DNA of 64,000 bases from Bacteroidota bacterium (GTDB taxonomy: Bacteria > Bacteroidota > Bacteroidia > Bacteroidales > F082). Shown here piece after piece: positions 16,233 to 25,062 of the stretch (positions within the stretch are counted from its first letter, which is position 1; every line of letters starts with the position of its first letter). Where the stretch lies: contig WOUZ01000003.1 of assembly GCA_009773165.1 (NCBI GenBank), forward strand, positions 186,001-250,000, written 5' to 3'. A program made the translations under genes and the position numbers. The notes under the pieces were generated by a model. It ran no database searches and was not told the origin of the DNA. It worked only from the letters and a program-made list of their open reading frames with translations.

Positions 16233-16401
16233 ATTGTTACGTATTAAATGATGAATGTTTCGTTGATAGAATCAAAAGAAGGGGTAAAAATAGGTATTTT
16301 TCAATGAAGGTTATGAATGCAAACTAATCTATAATCAATATAAATTAGAGGTTTACGACTAAACCGGCATATGAAAACGTCATGCGTTTTTTAATATTGG
16401 T

Positions 16402-16409
16402 TAATTTTG
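16402..16409 (+). promoter_or_regulatory. -7-like element TAATTTTG before nifJ
   Basis: TAATTTTG fits TANNTTTG and lies 54 nt before the chosen ATG. No TTG is seen at the correct upstream distance, so this is a half match only. Confidence 0.35.
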
Positions 16410-16463
16410 TATCCAGTTTGATCATTGTAAAATAATCAGCAAATGCTTAATAATAAATACGAT

Positions 16464-19400
16464 ATGACACAGAAAAAGAACTTTATCACATGCGACGGCA
16501 ACTATGCTGCAGCACATGTGGCTTACATGTTCAGCGAAGTTGCGGCAATTTATCCTATTACACCATCTTCAACAATGGCGGAATATGTAGATGAATGGGC
16601 TTCTTACGGAAGAAAGAATATTTTTGGAGAAACGGTTCACGTTGCAGAGATGCAATCAGAAGGTGGTGCTGCCGGTGCAGTTCATGGTTCGCTTCAGGCC
16701 GGAGCTCTTACATCAACATTTACAGCTTCTCAAGGGTTGTTGTTGATGATACCTAATATGTATAAAATCGCCGGCGAATTATTACCTGGTGTTTTCCATG
16801 TGAGTGCCCGTAGCCTTGCTGCTCAGGCTCTTTCGATCTTTGGTGATCACAGCGACGTAATGAGCGCCCGCCAAACAGGTTTTGCAATGCTTGTAACAGG
16901 TAGCGTTCAGGAAATCATGGATCTTGGTGCTATTGCTCACCTCGCTGCAATCAAATCACGTATACCTTTCCTTCATTTCTTTGATGGTTTCCGCACGTCA
17001 CATGAAATTCAGAAAGTTGAATATTTCAAGGATAGCGATCTTAAACCTTTGGTTGACTGGGAAGCTTTGAAACGTTTCCGTGATGCAGCTCTTAATCCAG
17101 ATCATCCTGTAACCCGCGGTACGGCTCAAAATCCTGATATTTATTTCCAGTCGCGTGAAGCAGCAAATAGTTTCTACGAACCAATTCCTGATCTGGTTGA
17201 ACATTATATGCAAGAGATTGGAAAAATGACAGGAAGAGAATATCATCCTTTTGTTTATTATGGTGCGCCGGATGCAGAACATATCATCATAGCAATGGGT
17301 TCTGTTACAGAAGCTATTCGCGAAACTATTGATCATCTTACTGCGCAGGGCGAAAAAGTTGGTCTTGTAGCAGTTCACCTTTACAGACCATTCTCGCCTA
17401 AATATTTCTTAAAGGTTATTCCTGAAACAGTAAAACGAATTGCTGTTTTGGACCGTACCAAAGAACCGGGAGCAAACGGAGAACCTTTATTACTTGATGT
17501 AAAAGACATCTTCTATGGTCGTCCGGATGCGCCTCTGATCGTTGGTGGCCGTTATGGATTGAGCTCAAAAGATACCACCCCTGCTATGATTGTTTCAGTG
17601 TATAACAATCTTAAAATGAATGAGCCTAAAACAGGCTTCACGGTGGGTATTGTTGATGATGTTACATTCCTGTCTTTGCCATTGTTGCCAGAAATAAGTA
17701 TCGCTCCAAAAGGAACTTATGAAGCAAAATTCTATGGCATAGGTGCTGACGGAACAGTTGGGGCTAACAAAAACTCCATTAAGATTATTGGCGAAACTAC
17801 TGATAAATACGCTCAGGCTTATTTCGCTTATGACTCAAAAAAATCAGGAGGTGTTACAACATCTCACCTGCGTTTTGGAGATTTTCCGATTCGTTCTACG
17901 TATCTTGTTGGTACTCCTGATTTTGTTGCTTGTCATGTTCCATCATATCTTGGAAAATATGATATGCTTAAAGGAATCAAAAAGGGCGGCACTTTCCTTC
18001 TGAACAGTATCTGGGACGAGGAGGAAACAAAAAGCAAGCTTCCAAATAGCATCAAAAAGGTTTTGGCCGAAAAAGAAATCAATTTCTACATTATCAACGC
18101 AACAAAAATTGCTGAAGAAATTGGACTTGGCGGTCGTACCAACACCATTATGCAATCAGCTTTCTTCAAAGTTGCAGAGATTATTCCTTATGAACAATCT
18201 GTTGAAAAAATGAAAGGTTTCATTCTGAAGAGCTACGGCAACAAGGGTGAGATGATTGTAAAGATGAATAATGCAGCTGTTGACCGTGGTGGTGAGGTTG
18301 AAAAAGTTTATGTACCTGCTGAATGGTCAAAACTTGTTTCAGAACAAGCACCTGAACTTGGCGATATGCCCGAGTTCATTAAAAATGCCGTATTGCCAAT
18401 TAATAGCATGAAAGGTGATGATTTGCCGGTTAGTGCCTTCCTCAACAGAGAAGATGGTACATTTCCTTCTGGAACAACACAATACGAAAAACGTGGTATT
18501 GCTGTTAATGTACCTGAATGGGAATCGGAAAATTGTATCCAGTGTAATCAGTGTTCTTATGTTTGCCCTCACGCTGCTATTCGCCCGTTCCTTGTGAATG
18601 AAACAGAAGCGGCCAATGCTCCTGAAGGCACTAGCTATCAGGAAACAAAGGGTAAGTTTGCTCCGCTAAAATTCCGTATTCAGGTTAGTCCTCTCGATTG
18701 TACAGGTTGCGGAAACTGTGAAGATGTTTGTCCTTCTAAAGAAAAGGCATTGATAATGAAGTCGTTGGAATCCCAAGAGCTTGAAATCGGTCGATGGGAT
18801 TATTTCGCAAATAAAGTAACTTACAAAGATAAAATTGTTGATAAGTTCCAATCGGTTAAAAATAGCCAGTTTGCTCAGCCACTGTTTGAGTTTTCAGGAG
18901 CTTGTGCTGGTTGTGGCGAAACACCTTATATCAAGACAATTACACAGCTTTATGGCGACAGAATGATGGTTGCCAATGCAACAGGTTGCTCCTCTATTTA
19001 TGGCGGTTCTGCACCAAGCACACCTTATTGCACGAATGCTGAAGGAAAAGGTCCGGCATGGGCTAACTCACTTTTTGAGGATAATGCTGAATATGGTTAT
19101 GGTATGTCAATTGCAACCAACAAACTACGCGATCGTATTCGCTTACGTTTGCAGGAAGCCATAAAAACCGAAACAGATGAAGCCCGGAAAGTTGTTTTCA
19201 CTGAGTGGATCGAATCTATGGCAAACTCTGATGCTTCAGTAGCCGCTTCTGAAAAACTCACAAAAGCGCTTGAAGCTAAAAAAGATGCCCTGTCTATTGA
19301 ACTTTTGGAACTGAAACAATATTTTGTGAAAAAATCACAATGGATTTTCGGAGGCGATGGCTGGGCTTATGATATCGGTTTTGGCGGTCTTGACCATGTT

Positions 19401-19994
19401 TTGGCTTCTGGCGAAGATGTCAATGTATTGGTTATGGATACTGAGGTTTATTCAAATACCGGTGGTCAGGCTTCAAAATCAACACCAGTTGGTGCTGTTG
19501 CAAAATTTGCTACTTCCGGAAAAAGGGTAAAGAAAAAAGACCTTGGCGCAATGATTATGTCTTATGGATATATTTATGTAGCTCAGGTGGCTATGGGAGC
19601 GAATCAAAATCAATTCTTCAAAGCGCTGAAAGAAGCAGAAGCATTTCCTGGTCCATCAATCATTATCGCATACTCACCATGTATCAACCATGGGTTAAAA
19701 ATAGGTATGGGAAAAACTCAGTTTGAAGAAAAATTGGCTGTTGAATCAGGTTACTGGCAGTTATTCCGCTATAATCCTGCTTTGGAAGCTGAAGGCAAGA
19801 ATCCGTTCCAATTTGATTCAAAAGAACCCGACTGGGCAAAATTCCAAACCTACATCAATAGTGAAGTGCGTTTCTCTTCTTTGAAGAAAACATTCCCTGT
19901 TCATGCTGCTGAATTAGGAAAAATTGCTGAGGAAAATGCTAAATGGCGCTATAATCAATATAAACGTCTCGAAGCAATGGACTTTACACTCTAG
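16464..19994 (+). CDS. nifJ: Pyruvate:ferredoxin (flavodoxin) oxidoreductase
   Basis: This single-chain enzyme (1176 aa from ATG 16464) converts pyruvate and CoA to acetyl-CoA, CO2 and reduced ferredoxin or flavodoxin. Domain I carries YPITPSSTMAEYVDEW. The central ferredoxin-like part has two 4Fe-4S motifs, CIQCNQCSYVCP and CTGCGNCEDVCP. The C-terminal TPP domain has CAGCGETPY (third cluster ligands), NATGCSSIYGG and GDGWAYDIGFGG, with MDTEVYSNTGGQASKSTP. Length and order match the homodimeric NifJ type. The alternative ATG at 16443 adds seven residues; I prefer 16464 because MTQKKNFITCDGNYAA fits the family start. It is monocistronic with its own terminator. The ferredoxin at 38.1 kb is a plausible acceptor. 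Confidence 0.97.
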   Translation: MTQKKNFITCDGNYAAAHVAYMFSEVAAIYPITPSSTMAEYVDEWASYGRKNIFGETVHVAEMQSEGGAAGAVHGSLQAGALTSTFTASQGLLLMIPNMYKIAGELLPGVFHVSARSLAAQALSIFGDHSDVMSARQTGFAMLVTGSVQEIMDLGAIAHLAAIKSRIPFLHFFDGFRTSHEIQKVEYFKDSDLKPLVDWEALKRFRDAALNPDHPVTRGTAQNPDIYFQSREAANSFYEPIPDLVEHYMQEIGKMTGREYHPFVYYGAPDAEHIIIAMGSVTEAIRETIDHLTAQGEKVGLVAVHLYRPFSPKYFLKVIPETVKRIAVLDRTKEPGANGEPLLLDVKDIFYGRPDAPLIVGGRYGLSSKDTTPAMIVSVYNNLKMNEPKTGFTVGIVDDVTFLSLPLLPEISIAPKGTYEAKFYGIGADGTVGANKNSIKIIGETTDKYAQAYFAYDSKKSGGVTTSHLRFGDFPIRSTYLVGTPDFVACHVPSYLGKYDMLKGIKKGGTFLLNSIWDEEETKSKLPNSIKKVLAEKEINFYIINATKIAEEIGLGGRTNTIMQSAFFKVAEIIPYEQSVEKMKGFILKSYGNKGEMIVKMNNAAVDRGGEVEKVYVPAEWSKLVSEQAPELGDMPEFIKNAVLPINSMKGDDLPVSAFLNREDGTFPSGTTQYEKRGIAVNVPEWESENCIQCNQCSYVCPHAAIRPFLVNETEAANAPEGTSYQETKGKFAPLKFRIQVSPLDCTGCGNCEDVCPSKEKALIMKSLESQELEIGRWDYFANKVTYKDKIVDKFQSVKNSQFAQPLFEFSGACAGCGETPYIKTITQLYGDRMMVANATGCSSIYGGSAPSTPYCTNAEGKGPAWANSLFEDNAEYGYGMSIATNKLRDRIRLRLQEAIKTETDEARKVVFTEWIESMANSDASVAASEKLTKALEAKKDALSIELLELKQYFVKKSQWIFGGDGWAYDIGFGGLDHVLASGEDVNVLVMDTEVYSNTGGQASKSTPVGAVAKFATSGKRVKKKDLGAMIMSYGYIYVAQVAMGANQNQFFKALKEAEAFPGPSIIIAYSPCINHGLKIGMGKTQFEEKLAVESGYWQLFRYNPALEAEGKNPFQFDSKEPDWAKFQTYINSEVRFSSLKKTFPVHAAELGKIAEENAKWRYNQYKRLEAMDFTL

Positions 19995-20020
19995 AAAGTC
20001 TTTGAGAAAACTATCTAAAA

Positions 20021-20047
20021 AAGTCGGATTCTCATCCGGCTTTTTTT
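20021..20047 (+). terminator. Terminator of nifJ
   Basis: AAGTCGGAT (20021-20029) pairs with ATCCGGCTT (20034-20042), with one G-U pair, and a T run follows to 20047. Confidence 0.85.
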
Positions 20048-20072
20048 ATTTTCGCATCATCAAAACATAGAT

Positions 20073-20879
20073 ATGAAAAAAATTACACATTTCTTTATCA
20101 CAGTTACGTTTTTTGCTGCTTTTGTTTCTGCCTGCGGTACATCACAAAAAACGACTGTTAATCATCAGGTTAATGGAGCACATCCAACCTTATATGCCAC
20201 ACTTTATCAACAATTTGCAGCTGAATATAAAGCTTTGTGTTATCAGGCATATTCATTAGCTGATTTAAGGCTAAAGCAAGCACTTGAAAAAAACTATGAC
20301 AAACCTCTCGCAATTATTTTGGATATTGACGAGACTGTTCTGGATAATATTCCTTATCAGGCTGCCGCAATAAAAGGTGATTTTGGCTATCCTGTACAGT
20401 GGGCTGAATGGATGGAAAAAGCTGATGCAGAACCCCTTGCAGGTGTTGTTTCTTTTCTTCAAAAAGCGAGTGATTTGGGAGTAGAGATCTTTTATGTTAG
20501 TAATAGAAAAGAAACTTTTAAAGAAGCTACAATAAGGAATTTAAAGGACAAGCAGCTGCCTTTTGCTGACAACGATCATGTTTTGCTCAGACAATCATCA
20601 ACTGAGAAGGAGAGTAGAAGGGCGCTAATAAAGGAAAAGTTTGAGGTAATTATGCTTGTTGGTGATAATCTGGGTGATTTTGACGCCATTTTTGAAGTGA
20701 CCGATGCAACCAAACGAATGAATAATACCATTGAGAACAAAAATTTATTTGGAGATCGTTGGATTGTATTGCCCAATGCTGCTTATGGCAGTTGGGTAGA
20801 CGCTTTACCTGGCTATAATCAAAACTTGCCTCCTCAGGCATTGTCAGACACGCTCAAAGCGCATCTGAAAGGTTTTTAG
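20073..20879 (+). CDS. 5'-nucleotidase, lipoprotein e(P4) family (HAD acid phosphatase)
   Basis: The 268-aa lipoprotein (FVSAC, lipidated Cys21) is a HAD-superfamily acid phosphatase of the e(P4)/class C-like group, which dephosphorylates nucleotides in the periplasm so the nucleosides can be taken up. Motif I is ILDIDETVLDN, with the nucleophilic and acid/base Asp pair. FYVSNRKE is motif II. The Lys of motif III lies in the basic stretch before motif IV, LVGDNLGDFD. YPVQWAEWMEKADAEPLAGV is a family-specific cap segment. It is a single gene between the nifJ terminator and a bidirectional terminator shared with sppA. Specific nucleotide preference cannot be read. Confidence 0.92.
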   Translation: MKKITHFFITVTFFAAFVSACGTSQKTTVNHQVNGAHPTLYATLYQQFAAEYKALCYQAYSLADLRLKQALEKNYDKPLAIILDIDETVLDNIPYQAAAIKGDFGYPVQWAEWMEKADAEPLAGVVSFLQKASDLGVEIFYVSNRKETFKEATIRNLKDKQLPFADNDHVLLRQSSTEKESRRALIKEKFEVIMLVGDNLGDFDAIFEVTDATKRMNNTIENKNLFGDRWIVLPNAAYGSWVDALPGYNQNLPPQALSDTLKAHLKGF

Positions 20880-20885
20880 AAATAA

Positions 20886-20910
20886 AAAAAGGCGGGATCA
20901 CCGCCTTTTT
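20886..20910. terminator. Bidirectional terminator, phosphatase / sppA
   Basis: AAAAAGGCGG and CCGCCTTTTT form a 10-bp stem around GATCA, with A and T runs on both sides. It can end both convergent genes. Confidence 0.88.
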
Positions 20911-20927
20911 TTATTTAGTCTGATAAA

Positions 20928-22706
20928 TTATTGAATGTCAATATAGAAAGGCATTCTTGCTTGTACACCTTTCATTTCTGAGACAGAATGGATAAACTCA
21001 ATATAATTGTAGTACTCACCTAATTCTTCTTTTAGCAGTGCCTTTGTACGAGTTTGTCCTCCCATTTCTTCGATGATTTGTTGAAATGGATCTTTCTGAA
21101 CAGGCATTTCAGTTAGTTTATAATCGCTAGCAATTTCTGCTTTTTCTGCTGCATATGCTATTGCTTTTTCTAAACCGCCAAGTGCATCAACCAAACCTAT
21201 TTCAAGTGCATCAGTTCCAGTCCATACACGTCCTTGTCCAATGCTGTCAACATAGCTTTGACGAAGATTACGTGTATTGGCTACCAAAGCAGTGAAATTA
21301 TCATAAATTTCAACCACTTCTTCTTGAATTTTAGCCTGCTGGAATGGGCTAAGTGGTTCCATTACATCAATATAGTCTGAATTTTTGTTCGTCATTGCTT
21401 TGTCAAAAGTGATACCAAATTTGTTGTTAAACAGCTTTTTCATATTTGGGATAACCCCAAACACCCCGATCGATCCTGTAATAGTAGTTGGATCGGCAAA
21501 GATATAATCTGCATTTGTCGAAATCCAATATCCTCCTGAAGCAGCAACGTTACCCATCGAGACAACGAAAGGTTTTGCATTTTTAGCAAGCTCAACTTCT
21601 CTTCTGATTATTTCAGAAGCTAATGCGCTTCCTCCGGGTGAATTTACACGCATTACAATTGCTTTGATATTGTCATCTTCACGTGCTTTGCGAATGGTTT
21701 TCGATAATTCTTCTGATCCGATTGTGGTTTCTGATCCATCGCCACTCTCAATGCTTCCAACGGCGTATATGACAGCAATTTTATTTCTGCTTTTTGAAGG
21801 CTCTCCTACTTTCGCATTGGTGTATTTTGCAAGGGTGACTTCCTCAATTTTGTCTTTCTCTGTCACTCCGGTTTTCTCTCTTAACTTTGCAAGAATCTCA
21901 TCTTTATAAACAAGTCCGTCAACAAATCGCACTTCTAAGGCTTTTTTTGCATTGGTTACTGTAAGTTCGTCGGCAATCGAATTCAATACATCTTTGCTGA
22001 TTTTTCTTGAATCACTAACTGACGTAAGCATCTCATTCCATGCCGAATTCAACAGTTTTTCGGTTTGAATCCGGTTAGCTTCACTCATCTTATCATACAT
22101 TAATGGTTCAACAGCGCTTTTGAACTGATTGTTGGGGCCACGAATAATCTGAGCTTCTACCTCAATCTTTTCAAGCATGTTTTTAAGAAAGGTCAGCTGT
22201 GTATAAAGACCTTTAAACATGATCATTCCTTGTGGGTTAAGATATATCTCATCCGAAACAGATGCAAGAAAATAGGCTCCCTGACTGTATCCTTCTGCAT
22301 AACTTACAATCCATTTACCGGAAGCTTTAAATTCGATCAGCTTTTCTCTTATTTCCTGCATGTTGGCCATTCCACTGTTGATTTCTGAAAGGTCAAGGTA
22401 CATTCCTGCGATATTAGGATCTTTACTTGCTTTTTCGATGTTTCTCAAAACATCATTCATTCCCAATGGATTGTTCGATTTGAAGCTTCCAAAATCAAAG
22501 TTCTCAAAAGGATTTTTAGGACTACGATCGGAAATTGGAACTGAGAAGTCAGCTACCAAAACAGTGTTTGGTTTAAGCTTTACTTGTTCATTCTCCGACA
22601 TTGATACCAAGGCTGAAATCATTCCGATAAAGATGAATAATAACACCAAAAGGGTTAATAGGGTGCCTGCAAACGAGGCGAACATAAATTTAAAAAACTG
22701 TTTCAT
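20928..22706 (-). CDS. sppA: Signal peptide peptidase SppA, 67-kDa type
   Basis: This membrane-bound Ser/Lys peptidase degrades signal peptides left after secretion. From ATG 22706 the protein is 592 aa, starting MKQFFKFMFASFAGTLL with one N-terminal transmembrane helix. The tandem SppA domains are both present. The catalytic Lys is in QFKSAVEPL (Lys196) and the nucleophile in GNVAASGGYWIST (Ser390), followed by TTITGSIGVFG. A longer reading from 22769 adds 21 residues without family support, so I use the shorter start. Length matches the double-domain Gram-negative form rather than the short Gram-positive one. It ends at a terminator shared with the phosphatase gene. Confidence 0.95.
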   Translation of the reverse strand: MKQFFKFMFASFAGTLLTLLVLLFIFIGMISALVSMSENEQVKLKPNTVLVADFSVPISDRSPKNPFENFDFGSFKSNNPLGMNDVLRNIEKASKDPNIAGMYLDLSEINSGMANMQEIREKLIEFKASGKWIVSYAEGYSQGAYFLASVSDEIYLNPQGMIMFKGLYTQLTFLKNMLEKIEVEAQIIRGPNNQFKSAVEPLMYDKMSEANRIQTEKLLNSAWNEMLTSVSDSRKISKDVLNSIADELTVTNAKKALEVRFVDGLVYKDEILAKLREKTGVTEKDKIEEVTLAKYTNAKVGEPSKSRNKIAVIYAVGSIESGDGSETTIGSEELSKTIRKAREDDNIKAIVMRVNSPGGSALASEIIRREVELAKNAKPFVVSMGNVAASGGYWISTNADYIFADPTTITGSIGVFGVIPNMKKLFNNKFGITFDKAMTNKNSDYIDVMEPLSPFQQAKIQEEVVEIYDNFTALVANTRNLRQSYVDSIGQGRVWTGTDALEIGLVDALGGLEKAIAYAAEKAEIASDYKLTEMPVQKDPFQQIIEEMGGQTRTKALLKEELGEYYNYIEFIHSVSEMKGVQARMPFYIDIQ

Positions 22707-22961
22707 AATGTGTAAATATTGATTTAAATGTGCTGAAATTTGAATATTTGTAAAACATAAATCGTGCAATTATTCATAATATATTATTAATCAAATAGTT
22801 AATATATTTTACGCGATTCATCTGCGAACATAATAATGAACGGATTAGACCAGTAAATGTTCACAAACGGACATTTAATTAAAGCACGATATTAACAAAA
22901 AATTGTCGATAATTCAGTCATGATTTTTGTTTTTTGCTGAGTAAAATGATCGACTTTTGGA

Positions 22962-23738
22962 ATGCTAAAAATCAAAGGTCATCCAATGCCAAATAAGGTT
23001 ATCTGGTCTCTTATTTTATTTACACTTTTTGGAGGTGTTTCATACAGGTTAGGTGCCGGGAGTAATTTTAATCCTGATGGAGACACAGTAAATGTTGTTT
23101 CGCATGGACTTAACCTTCCTCCAGGTTTTGCATTGCCTCCTTCTGATATTAAAAGTGTTGCAATTTCATCCGACTATGGTAACAGATATGTAAATCCTGC
23201 CAAATTTGAGCTTCCTAAAAAAATAATGACAAAAGGTTTGTTGCCTAAAGAACGTATGATAAGTTTTTTGTGGTTGAATAACAGCAAGCTGGAAGTGACA
23301 GAAGTTGAATTCATTGCTGATCTTTATATTAAAGAAGCTTCAATTGAAGGGGTCAATCATGATATTGCATTTGCACAAATGCTTTTAGAGACCGGATATT
23401 TGAAGTTTACAGGTGATGTAAGAAAGATTCAGAATAATTTTTGCGGTTTAGGGGCAATCGGAAATGGTGTTCCGGGTTTGAGTTTTTCCTCAGTTGAGGA
23501 TGGTGTAAGAGCTCATATTCAGCACTTAAAGGCATATGCCTCTACGGATACTTTGAATACAAAAAAAGTTGATGACCGCTTTGGACGCATTCCTCGCGGT
23601 AGTGCTACCGAGATACAACATCTTACCGGTAAATGGGCTACAGACCCACTATATGACCAAAAATTGGAACGCCTCATTTCACTTATTTTTGAAGGATATA
23701 TTCCTCCAAAGAAATCTACATTTGTCCTTTTTGATTAA
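22962..23738 (+). CDS. Glucosaminidase-domain peptidoglycan hydrolase (FlgJ/Mannosyl-glycoprotein endo-GlcNAcase type)
   Basis: The 258-aa protein has an N-terminal hydrophobic segment (VIWSLILFTLFGGVSY) acting as a signal anchor, a linker, and a C-terminal glucosaminidase domain. That domain shows AFAQMLLETGYLKFTGDV, NNFCGLGAIGNG, SVEDGVRAHIQHLKAYAS and GKWATDPLYDQKL. The Glu in LLETGY is the expected catalytic acid. Enzymes of this family cut between N-acetylglucosamine and N-acetylmuramic acid in peptidoglycan. The start could also be the ATG at 22986. No flagellar genes are nearby, so cell-wall turnover is more likely than flagellar assembly. Confidence 0.88.
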   Translation: MLKIKGHPMPNKVIWSLILFTLFGGVSYRLGAGSNFNPDGDTVNVVSHGLNLPPGFALPPSDIKSVAISSDYGNRYVNPAKFELPKKIMTKGLLPKERMISFLWLNNSKLEVTEVEFIADLYIKEASIEGVNHDIAFAQMLLETGYLKFTGDVRKIQNNFCGLGAIGNGVPGLSFSSVEDGVRAHIQHLKAYASTDTLNTKKVDDRFGRIPRGSATEIQHLTGKWATDPLYDQKLERLISLIFEGYIPPKKSTFVLFD

Positions 23739-23784
23739 ATATTCTGCCTAATTCCATTAGTTATTTTGCGTTTTTTTAGGAGTG

Positions 23785-23808
23785 TTGATTATTTCTTATG
23801 ATAATCAA
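23785..23808. repeat. 8-bp inverted repeat upstream of folK promoter
   Basis: TTGATTAT (23785-23792) and ATAATCAA (23801-23808) are perfect inverted arms around an 8-nt spacer. The right arm reaches the -33 region of the TAACTTTG promoter, and there is no T run, so an operator is more likely than a terminator. Confidence 0.45.
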
Positions 23809-23830
23809 TGTTCAATCAGGGGCGATCGTG

Positions 23831-23838
23831 TAACTTTG
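23831..23838 (+). promoter_or_regulatory. -7 promoter element TAACTTTG before folK
   Basis: TAACTTTG fits TANNTTTG and ends only 5 nt before the folK ATG at 23844, so the mRNA would be leaderless or nearly so. No clear -33 TTG is present. Confidence 0.5.
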
Positions 23839-23843
23839 CAGCA

Positions 23844-24353
23844 ATGGACAGCACACTTGTTTTTATTTCTTTAGGTTCGAATCTGGGCGATCGCTTGATG
23901 TTTTTGAAAATGGCACGCGAACGTATTAATAGCACATGTGGTAGTTTACTTAAAGTTTCCTCAATATTCGAAACAGAACCATGGGGATTTGAAAGCCAAA
24001 GTGCTTTCTATAACCAGGTCGTTATGATTTCTACCTCTATTGATCCTATTTCTTTACTAAATACGTTATTAAAAATTGAATTTGATTTGGGAAGAGTTAG
24101 GGCAGGTGTCGGTGGTTACCAATCAAGGACAATAGATTTGGATATCCTTTATTATGGATCATTGATTGCTGATGAACAACAAATAATTGTTCCTCATCCA
24201 CGATTGCATCTGCGCAAGTTCGTGTTAGAGCCTTTGTGTGAGATTGCTCCAACATATCTGCACCCTGTTTTAAAACTTACGAACGAAGAGATGTTGAAAA
24301 TGTTAGATGATACATCTTCTGTTCGCATTTTGAAGAATTCTGCGAACGATTAG
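23844..24353 (+). CDS. folK: 2-amino-4-hydroxy-6-hydroxymethyldihydropteridine diphosphokinase (HPPK)
   Basis: This folate-pathway enzyme transfers pyrophosphate from ATP to 6-hydroxymethyl-7,8-dihydropterin. Its 169 aa match a stand-alone HPPK. Hallmarks are ISLGSNLGDR at the N terminus, FETEPWGFESQSAFYNQV, and the signature RTIDLDILYYG with its two metal-binding Asp residues, then VPHPRLHLRKFVLEPL. I use ATG 23844. An in-frame ATG at 23808 lies upstream of the TAACTTTG promoter element. The deoxynucleoside kinase gene follows after 14 nt and is probably co-transcribed. Confidence 0.95.
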   Translation: MDSTLVFISLGSNLGDRLMFLKMARERINSTCGSLLKVSSIFETEPWGFESQSAFYNQVVMISTSIDPISLLNTLLKIEFDLGRVRAGVGGYQSRTIDLDILYYGSLIADEQQIIVPHPRLHLRKFVLEPLCEIAPTYLHPVLKLTNEEMLKMLDDTSSVRILKNSAND

Positions 24354-24367
24354 ATTTAATATTTTGT

Positions 24368-25003
24368 ATGATACCTTATCAATTTATAGCAATAGAAGGA
24401 ACAATAGGAGCTGGCAAAACATCTCTGGCAACGCGTATTTCTCAAGATTTTAACGCGAAATTAATTTTAGAACAATTTGAAGATAATGCATTTCTGCCTA
24501 AATTCTATGAAGACCAGGATAAATATGCTTTCCCACTTGAAATGTCATTTATGGCATCTCGTTTTCAGCAGTTAAAAGATCAATTAGGAACACATGATTT
24601 ATTCAGGAATTTTATAATTTCAGATTATTACGTTGCAAAGTCATTGATTTTTGCCAGAAAAACGCTTCAACCAGATGAATTCAATTTGTTTAACCGTTTT
24701 TTTCAATTAATTGACATTTCACTTCCTAAACCAGATTTACTCGTTTATTTGTATCTGCATGTTGATAAATTACAAGAGAATATTCGTAAAAGAGGACGCT
24801 CTTATGAGCAGCATATCAAAGATGAATATTTAGATCAAATACAATCAGGTTATTTTGAATTCATTAGGCAGCAACCTGAAATGAGAATTTTACTTCTTGA
24901 CACCAATCATTTGGATTTTGTTTCTAATAATGACGATTATCAAACAGTGATCAATGTCATTTCACGCGAATATCCTTTTGGTGTTCACCGGATTACATTT
25001 TAA
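24368..25003 (+). CDS. Deoxynucleoside kinase
   Basis: The 211-aa protein is a member of the deoxyadenosine/deoxyguanosine/deoxycytidine kinase family, which salvages deoxynucleosides by 5'-phosphorylation. The P-loop is EGTIGAGKTSLA (residues 9-20). The substrate-binding EQFEDNAFL, the DRSxx-like region ISDYYVAKSLIFA and the lid arginines in RKRGRSYE are all visible. The second-to-last helix carries YEQHIKDEYLDQI. It follows folK by 14 nt in a two-gene operon closed by a strong terminator. The base preference among dA, dG and dC cannot be decided from sequence by eye. Confidence 0.92.
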   Translation: MIPYQFIAIEGTIGAGKTSLATRISQDFNAKLILEQFEDNAFLPKFYEDQDKYAFPLEMSFMASRFQQLKDQLGTHDLFRNFIISDYYVAKSLIFARKTLQPDEFNLFNRFFQLIDISLPKPDLLVYLYLHVDKLQENIRKRGRSYEQHIKDEYLDQIQSGYFEFIRQQPEMRILLLDTNHLDFVSNNDDYQTVINVISREYPFGVHRITF

Positions 25004-25011
25004 AAAAAAGC

Positions 25012-25049
25012 AAAAAAAAAGCTGACTTGAAAAAGTCAGCTTTTTTTTT
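25012..25049. terminator. Bidirectional terminator, deoxynucleoside kinase / OmpA-TPR gene
   Basis: GCTGACTT (25021-25028) pairs with AAGTCAGC (25033-25040), flanked by nine A and nine T. It serves both convergent genes. Confidence 0.9.
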
Positions 25050-25062
25050 GATATTATTTCGA

